Shown here: piece after piece, positions 1 through 10,455 of the stretch
How positions within the stretch are numbered: the stretch's first letter is position 1
Layout: each line of letters begins with the position of its first letter
Source: Maniola hyperantus
Lineage: Eukaryota; Arthropoda; Insecta; Lepidoptera; Nymphalidae
Reading direction: 5' to 3'
Assembly: GCF_902806685.2 (NCBI RefSeq)
Contig: NC_048554.1
Span: forward strand, 5,580,001-5,644,000
DNA length: 64,000 nt
Position numbers and translations under genes: made by a program
The notes under the pieces: generated by a model
The model's database searches: none
The model's input: only the letters and a program-made list of their open reading frames with translations
What the model was told of the DNA's origin: nothing

Positions 1-105
1 AGTGTGCTCTACTGGTAATGATACCTACTCACGGCTCATGCGTTTGATCGATTTTGATAATTTGGTACAGAGATAGCTTGCATCCCGGAGAATAGTAGGT
101 AAGTA
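1..105 (+). mobile_element. Helitron-like element, internal fragment
   Basis: Matches the internal part of the full element at 6237-6454 (TTTGGTACAG.GATAGCTTGCATCCCGG). Its 5' side is cut by the window edge and its 3' end is lost. Confidence 0.6.
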
Positions 106-357
106 TATAAATAGTGTTTAGATCTTAAACGAATGTTTCACCTACATACGTAAGCATAAACGCTATCATTTATGCAGTAATTTCCAAGGATGACGTCATT
201 GATTAAAAGATACATACCTACGTCTGCTTACGCACACACATTGCCACGTGCTATTGTAAACGTTTGGAGAATTTTATTATTTGGTTCAATGAAATTTAAA
301 ATCTATTCTATGCATTTAAAATATTACTTAGTTGTTTCTAATAGATATATTAATTTA

Positions 358-576
358 CTAGCTTATGCTCGCGACTTCGTCCGCGTGGACTACATAGATT
401 TCAAACCCCTATTTTACCACCTTAGGGGTTGAATTTTCAAAAATCCTTTCTTAGCGGATGCCTACGTCATAATAGGTATCTGCATGCCACAGCACGATCT
501 ATTCAGTGGTTTGAGCTGTGCGTTGATAGATCAGTCAGTTAGAAAGTCGGTTAGCTTTTCCTTTTATACTTATAGA
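358..576 (-). mobile_element. short Helitron-like element (TGACTGAC type)
   Basis: Reverse orientation: CTAG at 358-361, the GCGACTTCGTCCGCG hairpin next to it, then the internal AGCGGATGCCTACGTCATAA block and GATAGATCAGTCAGT, ending in GA (5' TC on the other strand) at 576. Flanked by A and T, as expected for Helitron insertion between A and T. Confidence 0.7.
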
Positions 577-1410
577 TTACCCATACGCTATGTACCTATA
601 CCCAGCGTCGATTGTCTGGAATTTCTGAAAATTATTTCTTTGTGGTGATCTAACGCTAAATTAGGAAAATTTATACAGGTTGTAATTAAAACGCATTAGC
701 ATAATCTTAGCGCTATTACTAAACTACCTAAACACAATTCGATAACAATAACCATTTGCATTATGCTTGTAGTTATAGTGATTTAGTATTTTTCAAACCC
801 GCAATGTATAGCTAAAACTCGGGGTCAATGCCGTGTCGTAGACGACTATTTACGCCACGTTTGTTGACCTACTAGGGTTAGTTAGATGTTTAATTTGCAA
901 TACATTGCGAACTTTTAAAAATACGGGGTTTATTTTCATTCGCGTTTTTTTGGTATCTTATCAGTAATCATCAGTACTATCACCTGTCTTTGTTTTTGCT
1001 AGCGTCTTTATTACATCCTGTATGCAGAATCTCAAAATTTTGGACCCAGTATTAAGTTAAAGCTTATCATATAGCATTATGGCAAAAATGCTTAAAAACG
1101 TTTGGAGAATTTGACATAGGAATGTTTGAATTTAACAAATTAGTTATGCTTTTAACTAACCTATTTCTGTATTTCCATTTCTATTTCCATCTCTCCAAAT
1201 ATTTTCCTCACGCGTATTTTCCGAATCAAATCATGTATCACATTGTACAGTCATCCTCAGATATTGCAGTACAATATTGTACATGACACGCCAATGATTG
1301 CCTATGTCTCAAACATCTGAAGAGCTATTTAGAGATAAAGGAATAAGATATACTGAAACAAACCGGAACATCATTTTTGGAATATGAATATTGAAATGAC
1401 TGATAAGAAT
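577..1410. other. AT-rich non-coding, nothing recognised
   Basis: No exon-like open frame, RNA gene or clear repeat. AATATTGTACA-type short palindromes near 1240-1290. Confidence 0.5.
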
Positions 1411-1606
1411 AGTGTTTTATTTGTACCAAAAAGTTGTAACAATAAAGGGAAAAAGAAAGAAAAAGTGGACAGTGAAGTACTTATCTCTACAAGAGATCTC
1501 TACCATGACCCTTGGCAGTACGAGAGGTTGTAAAGGGAGTAGAATAGGTACAACAAAGTACTTTGGAAGCACGAGAGGATGTAAAGGGAGTTAAATAGGT
1601 ACAACA
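1411..1606 (+). repeat. dispersed repeat with internal duplication
   Basis: Shares ATTTGTACCAAAAA, CTTATCTCTA and CCTTGGCAGT with 3269-3412. The 3' part is duplicated in tandem: GAGAGG.TGTAAAGGGAGT followed by ATAGGTACAACAAAG occurs twice, about 50 bp apart. A 60-codon frame here is not a gene. Confidence 0.6.
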
Positions 1607-1682
1607 AAGATATATCTACCTAAAGTACTCATATGAAAAAGGTTTTTTTCGAATATGAAACACTTTAAACTGAAAAAAGACT

Positions 1683-1952
1683 ATGACAGCCTAGTGTTTA
1701 TGACGTCAGCCATCTATTCGGGAGTTCGGGGTTCGATCCTGGGCATGAACCTCTAGCTTTTCAGAATTATATGCGTTTTAAGCATTTAAATATTACTTGT
1801 TTAGCGGTGAAGGAAAACATGTAGGAAACTCGCATTGAGACTTTTTCATAGTGTTCTCAAAGGTGTGTGAAGTCTGCATATCCGCACTGGGCCAGCGCGG
1901 CAGACTGTGGGAACCCGTCTCAGTAGTGGACCGGCGACGAGTTGATGATTTG
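1683..1952 (+). mobile_element. tRNA-headed SINE, family A
   Basis: Head resembles a tRNA gene: an A-box-like AGCCTAGTG and a B-box GGTTCGATCC at 1730-1739, then TTAGCGGTGAAGGAAAACAT and GTGTTCTCAAAGGTGTGTGAAG shared with copies at 24725, 39370 and 41080. The 65- and 81-codon frames inside it are not genes. Confidence 0.65.
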
Positions 1953-3053
1953 TTCCCAAGGGCTGCTACGAGATTAAAAAAACATGTCAATGCGGTCGAA
2001 ATTGCGGCCAAAAGGTTATTTAGGTATAACTTTATCATTCATGACTGACTGTACTGTAAAGAGCCAGTGTTTAGTTTGAGTTGTGACTCATTGAATAGAA
2101 GCGTAGATAAACAAGACGCATCCTTGGCTTCGTTTTGCCGCATATACTGTTTAAGGCTTTAACAGACACAAGCGCGACGGAAGCGACTTGGCGATGGTGA
2201 CTGCACGACAGGATGTCTGAGTGCGCGCACGCGTGTTAAATTTTGCAAGACTTCCTTTTATGAGAGAGATAGAGAGAGAGATAAAAGACAGGAATTTACG
2301 CAATAGAAAAGGAGGCACTTATTAAATTTTAGATCGCAACGGCAACACTGTTCGAGTTGAATTGCACTTTCTTGGATCGTCGTAAGAGTAACTATTTTAT
2401 TTAAAGATCTATGCGGAGTGATCCTTCTGAACTTGAAAGTTAGTTATCTGTGGTCGTACTATCACATACTATTTTTACAGTGAGCGTCTTAATGTGTATA
2501 TTTTGTACTTTATGCTATAACTCGTAACGCCCGCGCCCCGTCTCGCCGCGTCGCGTCGCGCTGCAGTCGCGCGCTGCGTGTGTTTAAACCTGAGTTAACG
2601 CTCTGCCAATTGTACCATATTGTAGCTAAGTTATATTATTATATAATAAATTATTTCATTCATTTATTTACTCTAACTAATATATTTTCGCCGACCCGAT
2701 TTGCAATATTTAGAGAGAAAGATAACATAATATAGAAACGAAGTCGACGTAAAACCGGACCTCACTAATTCTCACGGACTAATGACGGTTGTAGGTTAAA
2801 ACTTGGTCTCATAAAAAGCGGTTGTCAGCGGTACCTCTCAGTAAAAAAATTAAAAAAGTTTGATTGGAACATGATTGGAATAACTCGACACTAGCCTAAA
2901 AATTTGAACAAGCGTTAAACGCGTCTTTATTTACATATTTGACAGATTTCCTATTCAACAAAATGTCAAAACGTTAATTTATTTTTATACCTACTATTTA
3001 AACTGGTTTAATTTTTTTTTGTGGTATTACCGTTGGCATTTATTTATTATTTA
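1953..3053. other. non-coding, apart from the GC block at 2520
   Basis: A GAGA run at 2263-2282 and the GC-rich block at 2520-2580 are the only notable features; no gene. Confidence 0.45.
2520..2650 (+). repeat. GC-rich block then AT-rich tail with AATAAA
   Basis: A sharp CG-rich stretch (GCCCGCGCCCCGTCTCGCCG onward) is followed by TTTAAACCTGAGTTAACGCT and an AT-rich tail with AATAAA at 2645. It could be a retroelement end or solo LTR remnant, but no second copy is in the window. Confidence 0.2.
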
Positions 3054-3268
3054 CTAGATGTTGCCCGCAGCTTCGCCCGCGTGGATTGAGGTTTTTCAAA
3101 AATCCCGTGGGAACTCTTTGATTTTTCGGGATAAAAAGTAACCTATGTCCTTCCCCGGGATGCATGCTATCCCTGTACCAAATTTCGTTAAAATCGGTTG
3201 AACGGATGGGCCGTGAACAGAAATACAGACAGACAAACACACTTTCGCATTTATAATATTAGTATGGA
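3054..3268 (-). mobile_element. short Helitron-like element
   Basis: CTAG at 3054-3057, GC hairpin, GGGATAAAAAGTAACCTATG, ATCCGTTC block and CGCATTTATAATATTAGTAT, ending GA at 3268; A and T flanks. Open frames in it are repeat-derived. Confidence 0.75.
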
Positions 3269-3412
3269 TTTTATTTTTTATTTGTACCAAAAACATTTAC
3301 AATACAGAGGAAAAGAAAGTAAAAGTTGACAAGGAATCACTTATCTCTATAACAGATCTCTATCAGTGACCCTTGGCAGTGCGAGAGGTTGTAGAGGGTA
3401 GAATAAGTACAA
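3269..3412 (+). repeat. dispersed repeat, second copy
   Basis: Second copy of the repeat at 1411-1606, with a single 3' unit. It starts right at the end of the Helitron-like element 3054-3268, so the Helitron probably landed at its edge. Confidence 0.6.
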
Positions 3413-3846
3413 CAAAGAAGATAAAAAGTATTCATGAAAAGAACATAATATGAACATATTTAAATACCTAACTAAATGAATAATATTATAGCGAATTATT
3501 TTATACTCATTGCAGAATGAAACATAGCAGCTAAAGGATTTTTAAATTATTTTATTTGACCTAAATTAAACTTGAACTAGATCCCTTGCGTTGCATATTC
3601 ATATAGATTTACCCTTATTTAAATTAAGTTCGCAATCTGTTTATTTTAGGATATATGCAAATTAGATTTTTGTGTACAGCGTTGTTTTGCATGTTAATTT
3701 TAGCGAAGCCCTTTCATTATGGAGTCAGTTTAAATAATAATTTATTGTCACAGGATTATTATATTGTTCGCAAAGAAAGTTCAGAATTAAAACGTTAAAT
3801 CATTGTAAACATTGGGATTGTAAGATAAGTTAGAATTATTGTAGAA

Positions 3847-4086
3847 CTAGATCATGCCCGCGACTTCGTTCGCGTGGATTTAGGTTTTTAAAAATCCCGT
3901 GGGAACTCTTTGGTTTTCCGGGATAAACGCAGTAGCCTATGTCGTTCCCCGGGATGCAAGCTATCGCTGTACCAAATTTCGTCAAAATCGGTTGAACGGA
4001 TGGGCCGTGAAAGGCTAGCAGACAGACAGACGGACAGACAGACACACACTTTCGCATTTATAATCCCTATAAGTAAGTAGTAGGGA
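3847..4086 (-). mobile_element. short Helitron-like element
   Basis: CTAG at 3847-3850 preceded by A, then the GCGACTTCGTTCGCG hairpin, the CCCCGGGATGCAAGC block and a GACAGACAGACGGACAGACA microsatellite. The 5' end is taken at the GA before T4087; that boundary is less certain. Confidence 0.7.
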
Positions 4087-4199
4087 TAAGATGGGGTACA
4101 ATAGGGCTGACAAACAGCAATGTAAAAGCCTGTTAATAAAAGATTTAAAAAAACATAGTACAGCTATGTTGAGGTATTTATATTCTATCCTCTATACAA

Positions 4200-4395
4200 T
4201 GTAAAAAGACTTGCCTTGACTGACTGACTGATCTACCTATCACAGCATAAATCGACGCCTGGGATAAGAGACTTGAAATTTTGACAGTAGGTTTCTTTTA
4301 TAACGTAGACTCCCTTGACCCTTCCGTGAGGGAAGAGGATTTTGAGAAATTCTAACGGGATCTTTAAAAGCTCTAAATCCACGCGAACAAGCTAG
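4200..4395 (+). mobile_element. Helitron-like element, diverged copy
   Basis: Begins near TTGACTGACTGACTGATC and ends with CACGCGAACAAGCTAG at 4395, followed by T. The interior is diverged; the start is approximate. Confidence 0.5.
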
Positions 4396-4399
4396 TTGG

Positions 4400-4609
4400 A
4401 ATAACTAAATATACAAAAGGAATAGGTGACTGACTGACTGACTGATCTATCGACGCACAACTCAAACTACTGGTTGGATCGTGCTAGGTATGCAGATAGC
4501 TATTATGTCGTAGACATCCGCTAAGAAAGAATTTTTGAAACTCCTAAAGTTGTAAAATAGGGGTTTATAATTTAAGAAGTCCAGTCGTTGGAAGTCGCGG
4601 GAATAAGCT
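4400..4609 (+). mobile_element. short Helitron-like element
   Basis: TGACTGACTGACTGATC, the CATCCGCTAAGAAAGAATTT block, and a GTCGCGGGAATAAGCTAG end at 4609. It lies between two other copies (4200-4395 and 4618-4842), all in the same direction. Confidence 0.6.
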
Positions 4610-4617
4610 AGCTATAA

Positions 4618-4842
4618 TCAGTACCCTTATTATAAATGCGTAAGTGTGTTTGTTTTATTGGTTTGTTGGTGTGTCCTTCAATCACGTCGCAACGGTGCAA
4701 TGGATTGCCGTGATTTTTTGCATGGGTAGAGATAAAGACCTAGAGAGTGACATAGGCTACTTTTTATCGGAAAATCAAATAGTTCCCATGGGATTTTCGA
4801 AAAACATAATTACACGCAGACAAAGTCGCGGGAATCAGCTAG
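4618..4842 (+). mobile_element. short Helitron-like element
   Basis: TC at 4618 preceded by A, TTATTATAAATGCG.AAGTGTG, GACATAGGCTACTTTTTATC, and CTAG at 4839-4842 followed by T. Confidence 0.72.
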
Positions 4843-5128
4843 TAAATATGGTTTAATCAAAGATGATGTACAATAAAAGAAAAGTAAAGTAATAAATCTT
4901 TTTGGAGACAATTTCTTAAAGAGAACCTGTCAACCGCACGTTTAGAAAGACATTCGCACTTTCTTCGCTGCGTTTTTTCTGTACGTTCTATGAACTGTCT
5001 GTGTCTAGACATTTTTTTCATTGGAACACTCAGTCTTAATTGAATTCACTTTTACGCTTGACATCATTGTGAGTAATGGCAACGTGACAAGCTTTCGCTA
5101 GTCAAAAAATCTTAATCGTAAACTATAG

Positions 5129-5312
5129 TATAAGTCCCGCAAATTGCTATTGCGCTGGAACCATGTCTCATTAACATCGAAATGACGTCATTTGACGTAT
5201 TTTAAGTAAAAATATAGGTACCATCAGCTCGAAACTTCAGTCTTCAGTCTGCAGCTCACGTCACTAAAATTGCGGCCACGCCCATTAGCAATTTGCTTGA
5301 CTTAGACTTATA
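5129..5312. mobile_element. MITE with TAAGTCCCGCAAAT inverted ends
   Basis: Left end TAAGTCCCGCAAATTGCTAT; right end is the imperfect complement, CATTAGCAATTTGCTTGACT. The interior matches 37604-37769 (CATGTCTCATTAACATCGAA, ATGACGTCATTTGAC). It holds the CRE-like palindrome TGACGTCA. Confidence 0.7.
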
Positions 5313-5380
5313 CGCGACAGGTCAAGATAGCAATCGGGGTATGAGGCCCCGCACACCCGCACCACACCGTGGGAGGGGCC
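5311..5380. mobile_element. left half of a GC-rich palindromic MITE
   Basis: TACGCGACAGGTCAAGATAG and CCCCGCACACCCGCAC match the left half of 21582-21742. The matching right half may be 6178-6222, about 800 bp away. Confidence 0.5.
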
Positions 5381-5590
5381 GGAGGGGTTTGGAATTTTAT
5401 AATTTATTTTCTGGTCTGGTCTGGTGGGAGGCTTTGGACGTGGCTAGTTACCACCCTGCCGTGCCGCCAAGTGATTTAGCGTTCCGGTACGATGCGTATC
5501 GGTTCCCGCATCCATCATAGATAGTCTCATCACTTACCATCAGGTGAGATTGCAGTCCAGGGCTAACTTTTATCTGAAAAATAATAATAA
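5371..5590 (+). mobile_element. SINE family B, 5'-truncated
   Basis: GGTCTGGTCTGGTGG, GCCGCCAAGTGATTTAGCGT and CAGGTGAGATTGCAGTC, then an A-rich tail (AATAATAATAAAAAAAC), as in 49180-49490 but without the tRNA-like head. Confidence 0.65.
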
Positions 5591-5999
5591 AAAAACTTGG
5601 GAATGCTTAGAAACCACTAACCTTTCTTCTAGGAAATTATACGCGTAACTAATATAAATTAGAAAAAGTTATCCAAAATGATCAAGTATTTACTCTAGTC
5701 TCTACCTAGAAACATGTTATAAGACATTTTGCTATCTTGGAACTTCTTAGAACCCACTTCCCCTTATTTTCCCCACTTTCCTATACTTTTTCTCAACATC
5801 ACTTTTGTATGCGCCCCGCGGGATTCCGTGTATCGAATTCTGTCGCGGACTCGTCATTGAGATTATTAAGGGATAATAATATTGGTACGAACCTTATGGA
5901 GATATCTCCCTTCGTAAAGAAAGATGTTTAGGTATATTCGTTTCAATGTTGTTACTTGTACGAAAAATTCGACATGCTCCTTACTTATTTATTCAAAAG

Positions 6000-6180
6000 T
6001 CTTTATTTTGTTTTTCAAAAATCCCGTGGGAACTCTTTGTTTCTCTGGGATAAAAGTATTCTATGTCCATTCCTGGGGTTCGAACTATGTATCTCCTTGG
6101 CAAGTCGAAATTGTTTTTACATCAAAATAATATATAAAAGGACTGACTGATCTTTCAACGCACAGCTCAAACTGCTTTGC
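6000..6180. mobile_element. Helitron-like fragments
   Basis: 6005-6120 matches the middle of the element in reverse (CAAAAATCCCGTGGGAACTC). 6140-6175 matches the 5' part of the other subtype in forward direction (GGACTGACTGATCTTTCAAC). Both lack ends. Confidence 0.5.
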
Positions 6181-6222
6181 GGGGCGCCCCCATTGCCATC
6201 TTGACCTGTCGCGTACCATAGA
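6178..6222. mobile_element. right half of a GC-rich palindromic MITE
   Basis: GGGGCGCCCCCATTGCCATC then TTGACCTGTCGCGTACCATA equals the right end of 21582-21742. Possibly the other half of 5311-5380. Confidence 0.5.
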
Positions 6223-6236
6223 TGAACCAAGTAAAA

Positions 6237-6454
6237 TCCATACTTAATATTATAAATGCGAAAGTGTGTCTGTCTGTCTGTCTGCTACCTTTTCACGGCC
6301 CATCCGTTCGACCGATTTTGATGAAATTTGGTACAGTGATAGCTTGCATCCCGGGGAACGACATAGGCTACTTTTTATCCCAGAAGATCAAAGAGTTCCC
6401 GCAGGATTTTGAAAAACGTAAATCCACGCGGACGAAGTCGCGGGCATCAGCTAG
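6237..6454 (+). mobile_element. short Helitron-like element (reference copy)
   Basis: The cleanest copy: TC at 6237-6238 preceded by A6236, TATTATAAATGCGAAAGTGT, a TGTC microsatellite, GGCCCATCCGTTCGACCGAT, GGCTACTTTTTATCC, then the CGCGGACGAAGTCGCG hairpin, ATCAG and CTAG at 6451-6454 followed by T. A TC start, a hairpin about 10 bp before a CTRR end, and A|T flanks with no duplication are Helitron features. The 218-bp element encodes nothing. Confidence 0.78.
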
Positions 6455-6907
6455 TTCCAATATAATTTCAAAAGCACGAAATAAAATTCGTATCTATACC
6501 TATTTCGCAGAAATCGCACAATTGTGGCTTCAAAAGACCGAGTAATTTATCGAAATACTTCCATCAATTGACTCTTCAGCGGTTAAGGTCATGGTCGGAT
6601 AGAATGGGGATGGGAAGAGGAGCGGGAAAATCACGTTCAAATAGAAAAATCATGCGCCAAATTCTCCAAGGACGGGGGTGGAATAAGGAACAATGTTTTT
6701 CGTTGGTATATATAATTTTAAATCATGATTGAACTTATACTTATCGTACCCACAATATCGACGTTTGAGCCCGGTTATCGTATAATATGTATAAGGAAAT
6801 TCTACTTCATTTCTAAATCTAATTTAAAACGATATACCTACTCGTATATCACTGAATACCGCTTATTGTAGGACAGTCGAGGTGGTCGAGGTTTTTCTTT
6901 TCCTAAT

Positions 6908-6960
6908 TTTTAGGGTTCCGTACCTCAAGTGGAAAACGGAACCCTTACAGGATCACTTTA

Positions 6961-6997
<37 letters not shown>

Positions 6998-7344
6998 AAG
7001 AAACCTACAGGGTACTTCCCGTTGACCTAGAATCATCTAATTTGGCAGGTAGGTAGATCTTATAGCTGACATTTGGGGAAAAATCTGAAAACCGTGAATT
7101 TAGGGTTAGACAAAAAAAAATTAAATTGTGGTCATGAACTAATAATTAGTATTTTCAACTTTCGAAGTGAGTGACTATATCAAGTGGGGTATCATATGAG
7201 AGGTCTTCACCTGTACATTCTAAAACAGATTTTTATTTATTTTTATGCATTAGTTTTTGAATTATCGTGCAAAATGTCGAAAAAATACGCCTGTAGTACG
7301 GAACCCTCATTGCGCGAGCCTGACTCGCACTTGGCCGGTTTTTT
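6908..7344 (+). repeat. GGTTCCGTACC dispersed repeat, full copy
   Basis: Starts AGGGTTCCGTACCTCAAG, has a TGTC microsatellite at 6962-6997, CCTACAGGGTACTTCCCG, GGTATCATATGAGAGG and ends CGCACTTGGCCGGTTTTTTA. A reversed copy lies at 38690-39145, with fragments at 12054, 13143, 23085, 29157 and 53692. No transposase is seen. Confidence 0.7.
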
Positions 7345-7441
7345 AGAGTTAGATAATATGAGCGTTATAAGTAACTAAATATCAATTGCTATACGTTCGG
7401 TACATTTAAGTGACGTGCTATAACATCCTAGATCATCCTAA

Positions 7442-7576
7442 CAGCCGTATACTCAGAGTCGCTTAATCGTTACATAAGATTGAGTTTTAAACGAGACAGA
7501 GCTATATCTCTCACATAAATCTGTCTCGTTTTAACTTAATCTTAAGTAACGATTAGCGACTCTGAGTGCGGCGGTT
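7442..7576. mobile_element. palindromic MITE, AACGAGACAG core, copy 1
   Basis: Arms ACTCAGAGTCGCTTAATCGT and ACGATTAGCGACTCTGAGT are complementary, around a core with AACGAGACAGAGCTATATCT and CTGTCTCGTTTTAAC. Same arms as 15968-16098. Confidence 0.75.
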
Positions 7577-8058
7577 AATCATAGAAAATAAACCAGTTAA
7601 ACCGTACTTTAACAGTTTACAAATAGCAGATATGGCGAGTCTTTTCTCAGATTGTACGCATAATAACTGTCCTTATGCACGTTGGCTTTGATTTGTAAAT
7701 CAGAACCACAAAACCTTTTAAATCTTTATCGAAAAAAAAAGAAAATTCCCAAAATAGATCCCCTATTTGATAGTGTTTTATATCTGCCAAGACGCCGAGT
7801 CACGGTAAGTAAACCGCTTTTTGATAAACTATTCTAGTCTTAGCTTGAAAATGGAAGCTCATTTAAGTGAAGGAATGAATTGATCGTGGCCATTATTCTC
7901 GGGATAATGCCCAGCTTCTGTAGAGCCGCAGAGCGCCACAAATCTTGCGGCAGAACACTGCCATCAGTAACAAGATTGTAAGACAAGAAGCTCTTTATTA
8001 GGATGCTCGTAATTCGTAATATTCGTTATTATTGGCTGAAAGGTAAGCATTTGTTATA

Positions 8059-8437
8059 CTAGCTAAAGTCCGCGACTTCGTTCGCGTATTGTTAGGGATG
8101 ATTTTTACTAGACCGTGCCGGGCCCGAGCCGTGCCACGTCCGAGTCACTCAGATCGGAAAATGTATGAAGTTACATCAGACCGTGCCAAGTCCGAGTCTT
8201 ACGAGCCTCGTCAGTGTAACGTTTCTTTATACAAAATTGCAATCCGTGGATCGTCTGCGCGTCGGACGTGCCTCGAACGTGGCAAGGCATGGTCTGGCAT
8301 AAATCATCCCTCAGCATTGAAAAACCCCTACGAGTTCTTGGTTTTTCCGTATGATTCTCTGCGTGAAATTTCATCAAAATCTGCTCAGCTGTTGAGCTGT
8401 TCAGTAAAAACAGACTCGCTTTGGCATTTATAATATT
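8059..8437 (-). mobile_element. Helitron-like element split by a MITE
   Basis: CTAG at 8059-8062 and CGCGACTTCGTTCGCG on the left; AAACCCCTACGAGTTCTTGG to GGCATTTATAATATTAGG on the right. The middle is the MITE at 8094-8312. Confidence 0.65.
8094..8312. mobile_element. MITE nested in a Helitron-like element
   Basis: Inverted ends AGGGATGATTT...AGACC.TGCC at both sides, flanked by Helitron sequence. The 114- and 68-codon frames over this stretch are artefacts of its GC content. Confidence 0.6.
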
Positions 8438-8447
8438 AGGTATATTA

Positions 8448-8626
8448 TCTAAATATATAAAACGAAAAGGTGACTGACTGACTGACTGACTGATCTATCA
8501 ACGCACAGCTCAAACTACTGGACATCCGCCAAGAAAGCATTTTTGAAAATTTCAATCCCTAAGGGGGTAAAATAGGGGTTCGAAATTTGTGTAGTCCACG
8601 CGGACTTAGTCGCGGGCATCAGCTAG
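8448..8626 (+). mobile_element. short Helitron-like element (TGACTGAC type)
   Basis: TC at 8448 preceded by A, TAAAACGAAAAGGTGACTGA, CATCCGCCAAGAAAGCATTT, CGCGGACTTAGTCGCG and CTAG at 8623-8626 followed by T. Confidence 0.75.
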
Positions 8627-9090
8627 TATAGATTAAGATCCTAGATCTTCTGGTAAACATTTAATATTTTGTTCGTAGCTTTAGTTTTAAGTTTACGTAA
8701 TTACTTAATTATCACCATTACATCATTATCTTACGAACTCCATAATTGACAATCAAAAAGTAAAAAACCTTTATTTTTGTAGTATTTTTACATAATAAGA
8801 AAGAATAATTACGTTTTCTTAATTCCTTCTCTACTGGAGAGTGGAGGTACGATTTAAATAAATGAATTAAAAGCAATTTATGCAAACTCCTTTATCATCG
8901 TACGGAAAAGCGACTTTGATAAAAGCGTAGCGGATTGCGGCGAAGCGCGGACATTGGTCGTCACCAACAATATCCCAATCTGATTGTTCGGCAAAGCCGA
9001 TTGATACTGTAAGCTTCATTTGTTATTCAGGAATCAGGATAGATTTTGGAGCACCAACCTAGCACCAGAATAGGATTCTACGAATGTAAA

Positions 9091-9307
9091 TCAGTGCCCT
9101 TATTATAAATGCGAAAGTGTGTTTGTTTGTTGGTTTGTCCTTCAATCACGTCGTAACGGAGCAACGAATTGATGTGATTTTTGCATGGATATATTTTAAG
9201 ACCTGGAGAGTGACATAGGCTATTTTTTATCTCGGAAAATCAAAGAGTTCCCACGGGATTTTTAAAAAACCTAATTCCACGCGTACGAAGTCGTGAGCAT
9301 CAGCTAC
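9091..9307 (+). mobile_element. short Helitron-like element, mutated end
   Basis: TC at 9091 preceded by A; TTATTATAAATGCGAAAGTG and GGCTATTTTTTATC. The end reads CAGCTAC rather than CAGCTAG. Confidence 0.65.
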
Positions 9308-10344
9308 TACACTATACTTTTTTCGTATAAAACATGTGTATATAAGGTACGTACTTATACTATTAATTAATAGATTTTACAAACTTTGACAAGGAACTCT
9401 ACGTCACTCGCTCCATACAAATGTAGTTTGGTTCTCATTTGAATATTATTAACCAATCCAACTCGATATAATTTTGTAAATACGTTCTAGAAAATAATAA
9501 AATTCAAAATTCAAAAAATTTATTCGAAAAGGGTAATAAATTTCACTTTTTAATGGTCAGTTGTTGGATTTGTAAGATACAGTGGTGATAATTATTGCGC
9601 AAACTTAAAACTGAAGCTACGAGGGTTCCAAACGCGCCCAGGCCTGAGAAGAGCCCACAACAAACACCTCAGCTTTAAAACAGTATTCTTTTTATTATCA
9701 CCACTTTACAAAATCACTTAAACTTATTAGAACTAATACAAAGCTGTTAAGCAACTCATTCCCAAGCTTTCTTATCATTTAAATAATCCTTTACATTATA
9801 ATAGGATTTTTCAATAAGTTATCTTAACTTATTGAGAGACATGGCCAATATGTCTCCTGGAAGCTTATTATGAAAACATATAGAATTACGAACAAATGGA
9901 TATCTAAATTAACCATCAGAATTAAAAAAATACTGGTTTACAATAATTTGAAGAATGATATACATTATTATAAAGTTTTTATACCAATATTTCCATTCAT
10001 TAAAATTCATGAGTGATTTTAAAATTAATATGTTTTACTTTTTTCTGTAACTCGTCCAATAAATCTGCCACGTGCCACTAGAATATCATTAGCTATTGCT
10101 TATATACCTATCACATAAGTTACTGAGTTACATGGTCGATGAAACTTGATATATCGCAGATGAATATTTATGGTGTAGGTAACCGGTATTTTCAAATAGT
10201 AAGTATCAAAATGGTTTGTCTCGATTTACATCACTGTTGATGACGAGGTAACTACTTACTCAGAGGATTTTATTGTGTTTTAGGCATGTTTGAAGTAGAA
10301 TGCGTACTGCGCTCGGATAAGATACACGCGCATCATTAGTTCTA
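9308..10344. other. AT-rich non-coding, nothing recognised
   Basis: No support for an exon or a repeat with a second copy here. Confidence 0.5.
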
Positions 10345-10455
10345 TGTCACGCTCCAGGGCTTTAACTATATATCTATCAGATCCGTTGCTCCGTTGCAGC
10401 GTGATTGAAGCACAAACCAACAAATAAACACACTTTCGCATTTTTGATATGGATA
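10345..10455 (-). mobile_element. Helitron-like fragment
   Basis: 5' half only: TTGCTCCGTTGCAGCGTGAT, ACAAACCAACAAATAAACAC, CTTTCGCATTT. Confidence 0.6.

Noticed and set aside
2250..2290. GAGA-rich promoter element
   Set aside because: A simple GA run with no core promoter or transcription-start evidence nearby.
6908..7344. CRISPR-like or regulatory array from the TGTC repeats
   Set aside because: It is a 4-bp microsatellite inside a dispersed animal repeat, with no spacers.
8089..8433. 114-codon frame as a gene
   Set aside because: It runs across a MITE nested in a Helitron-like element; the sequence is explained by repeats.
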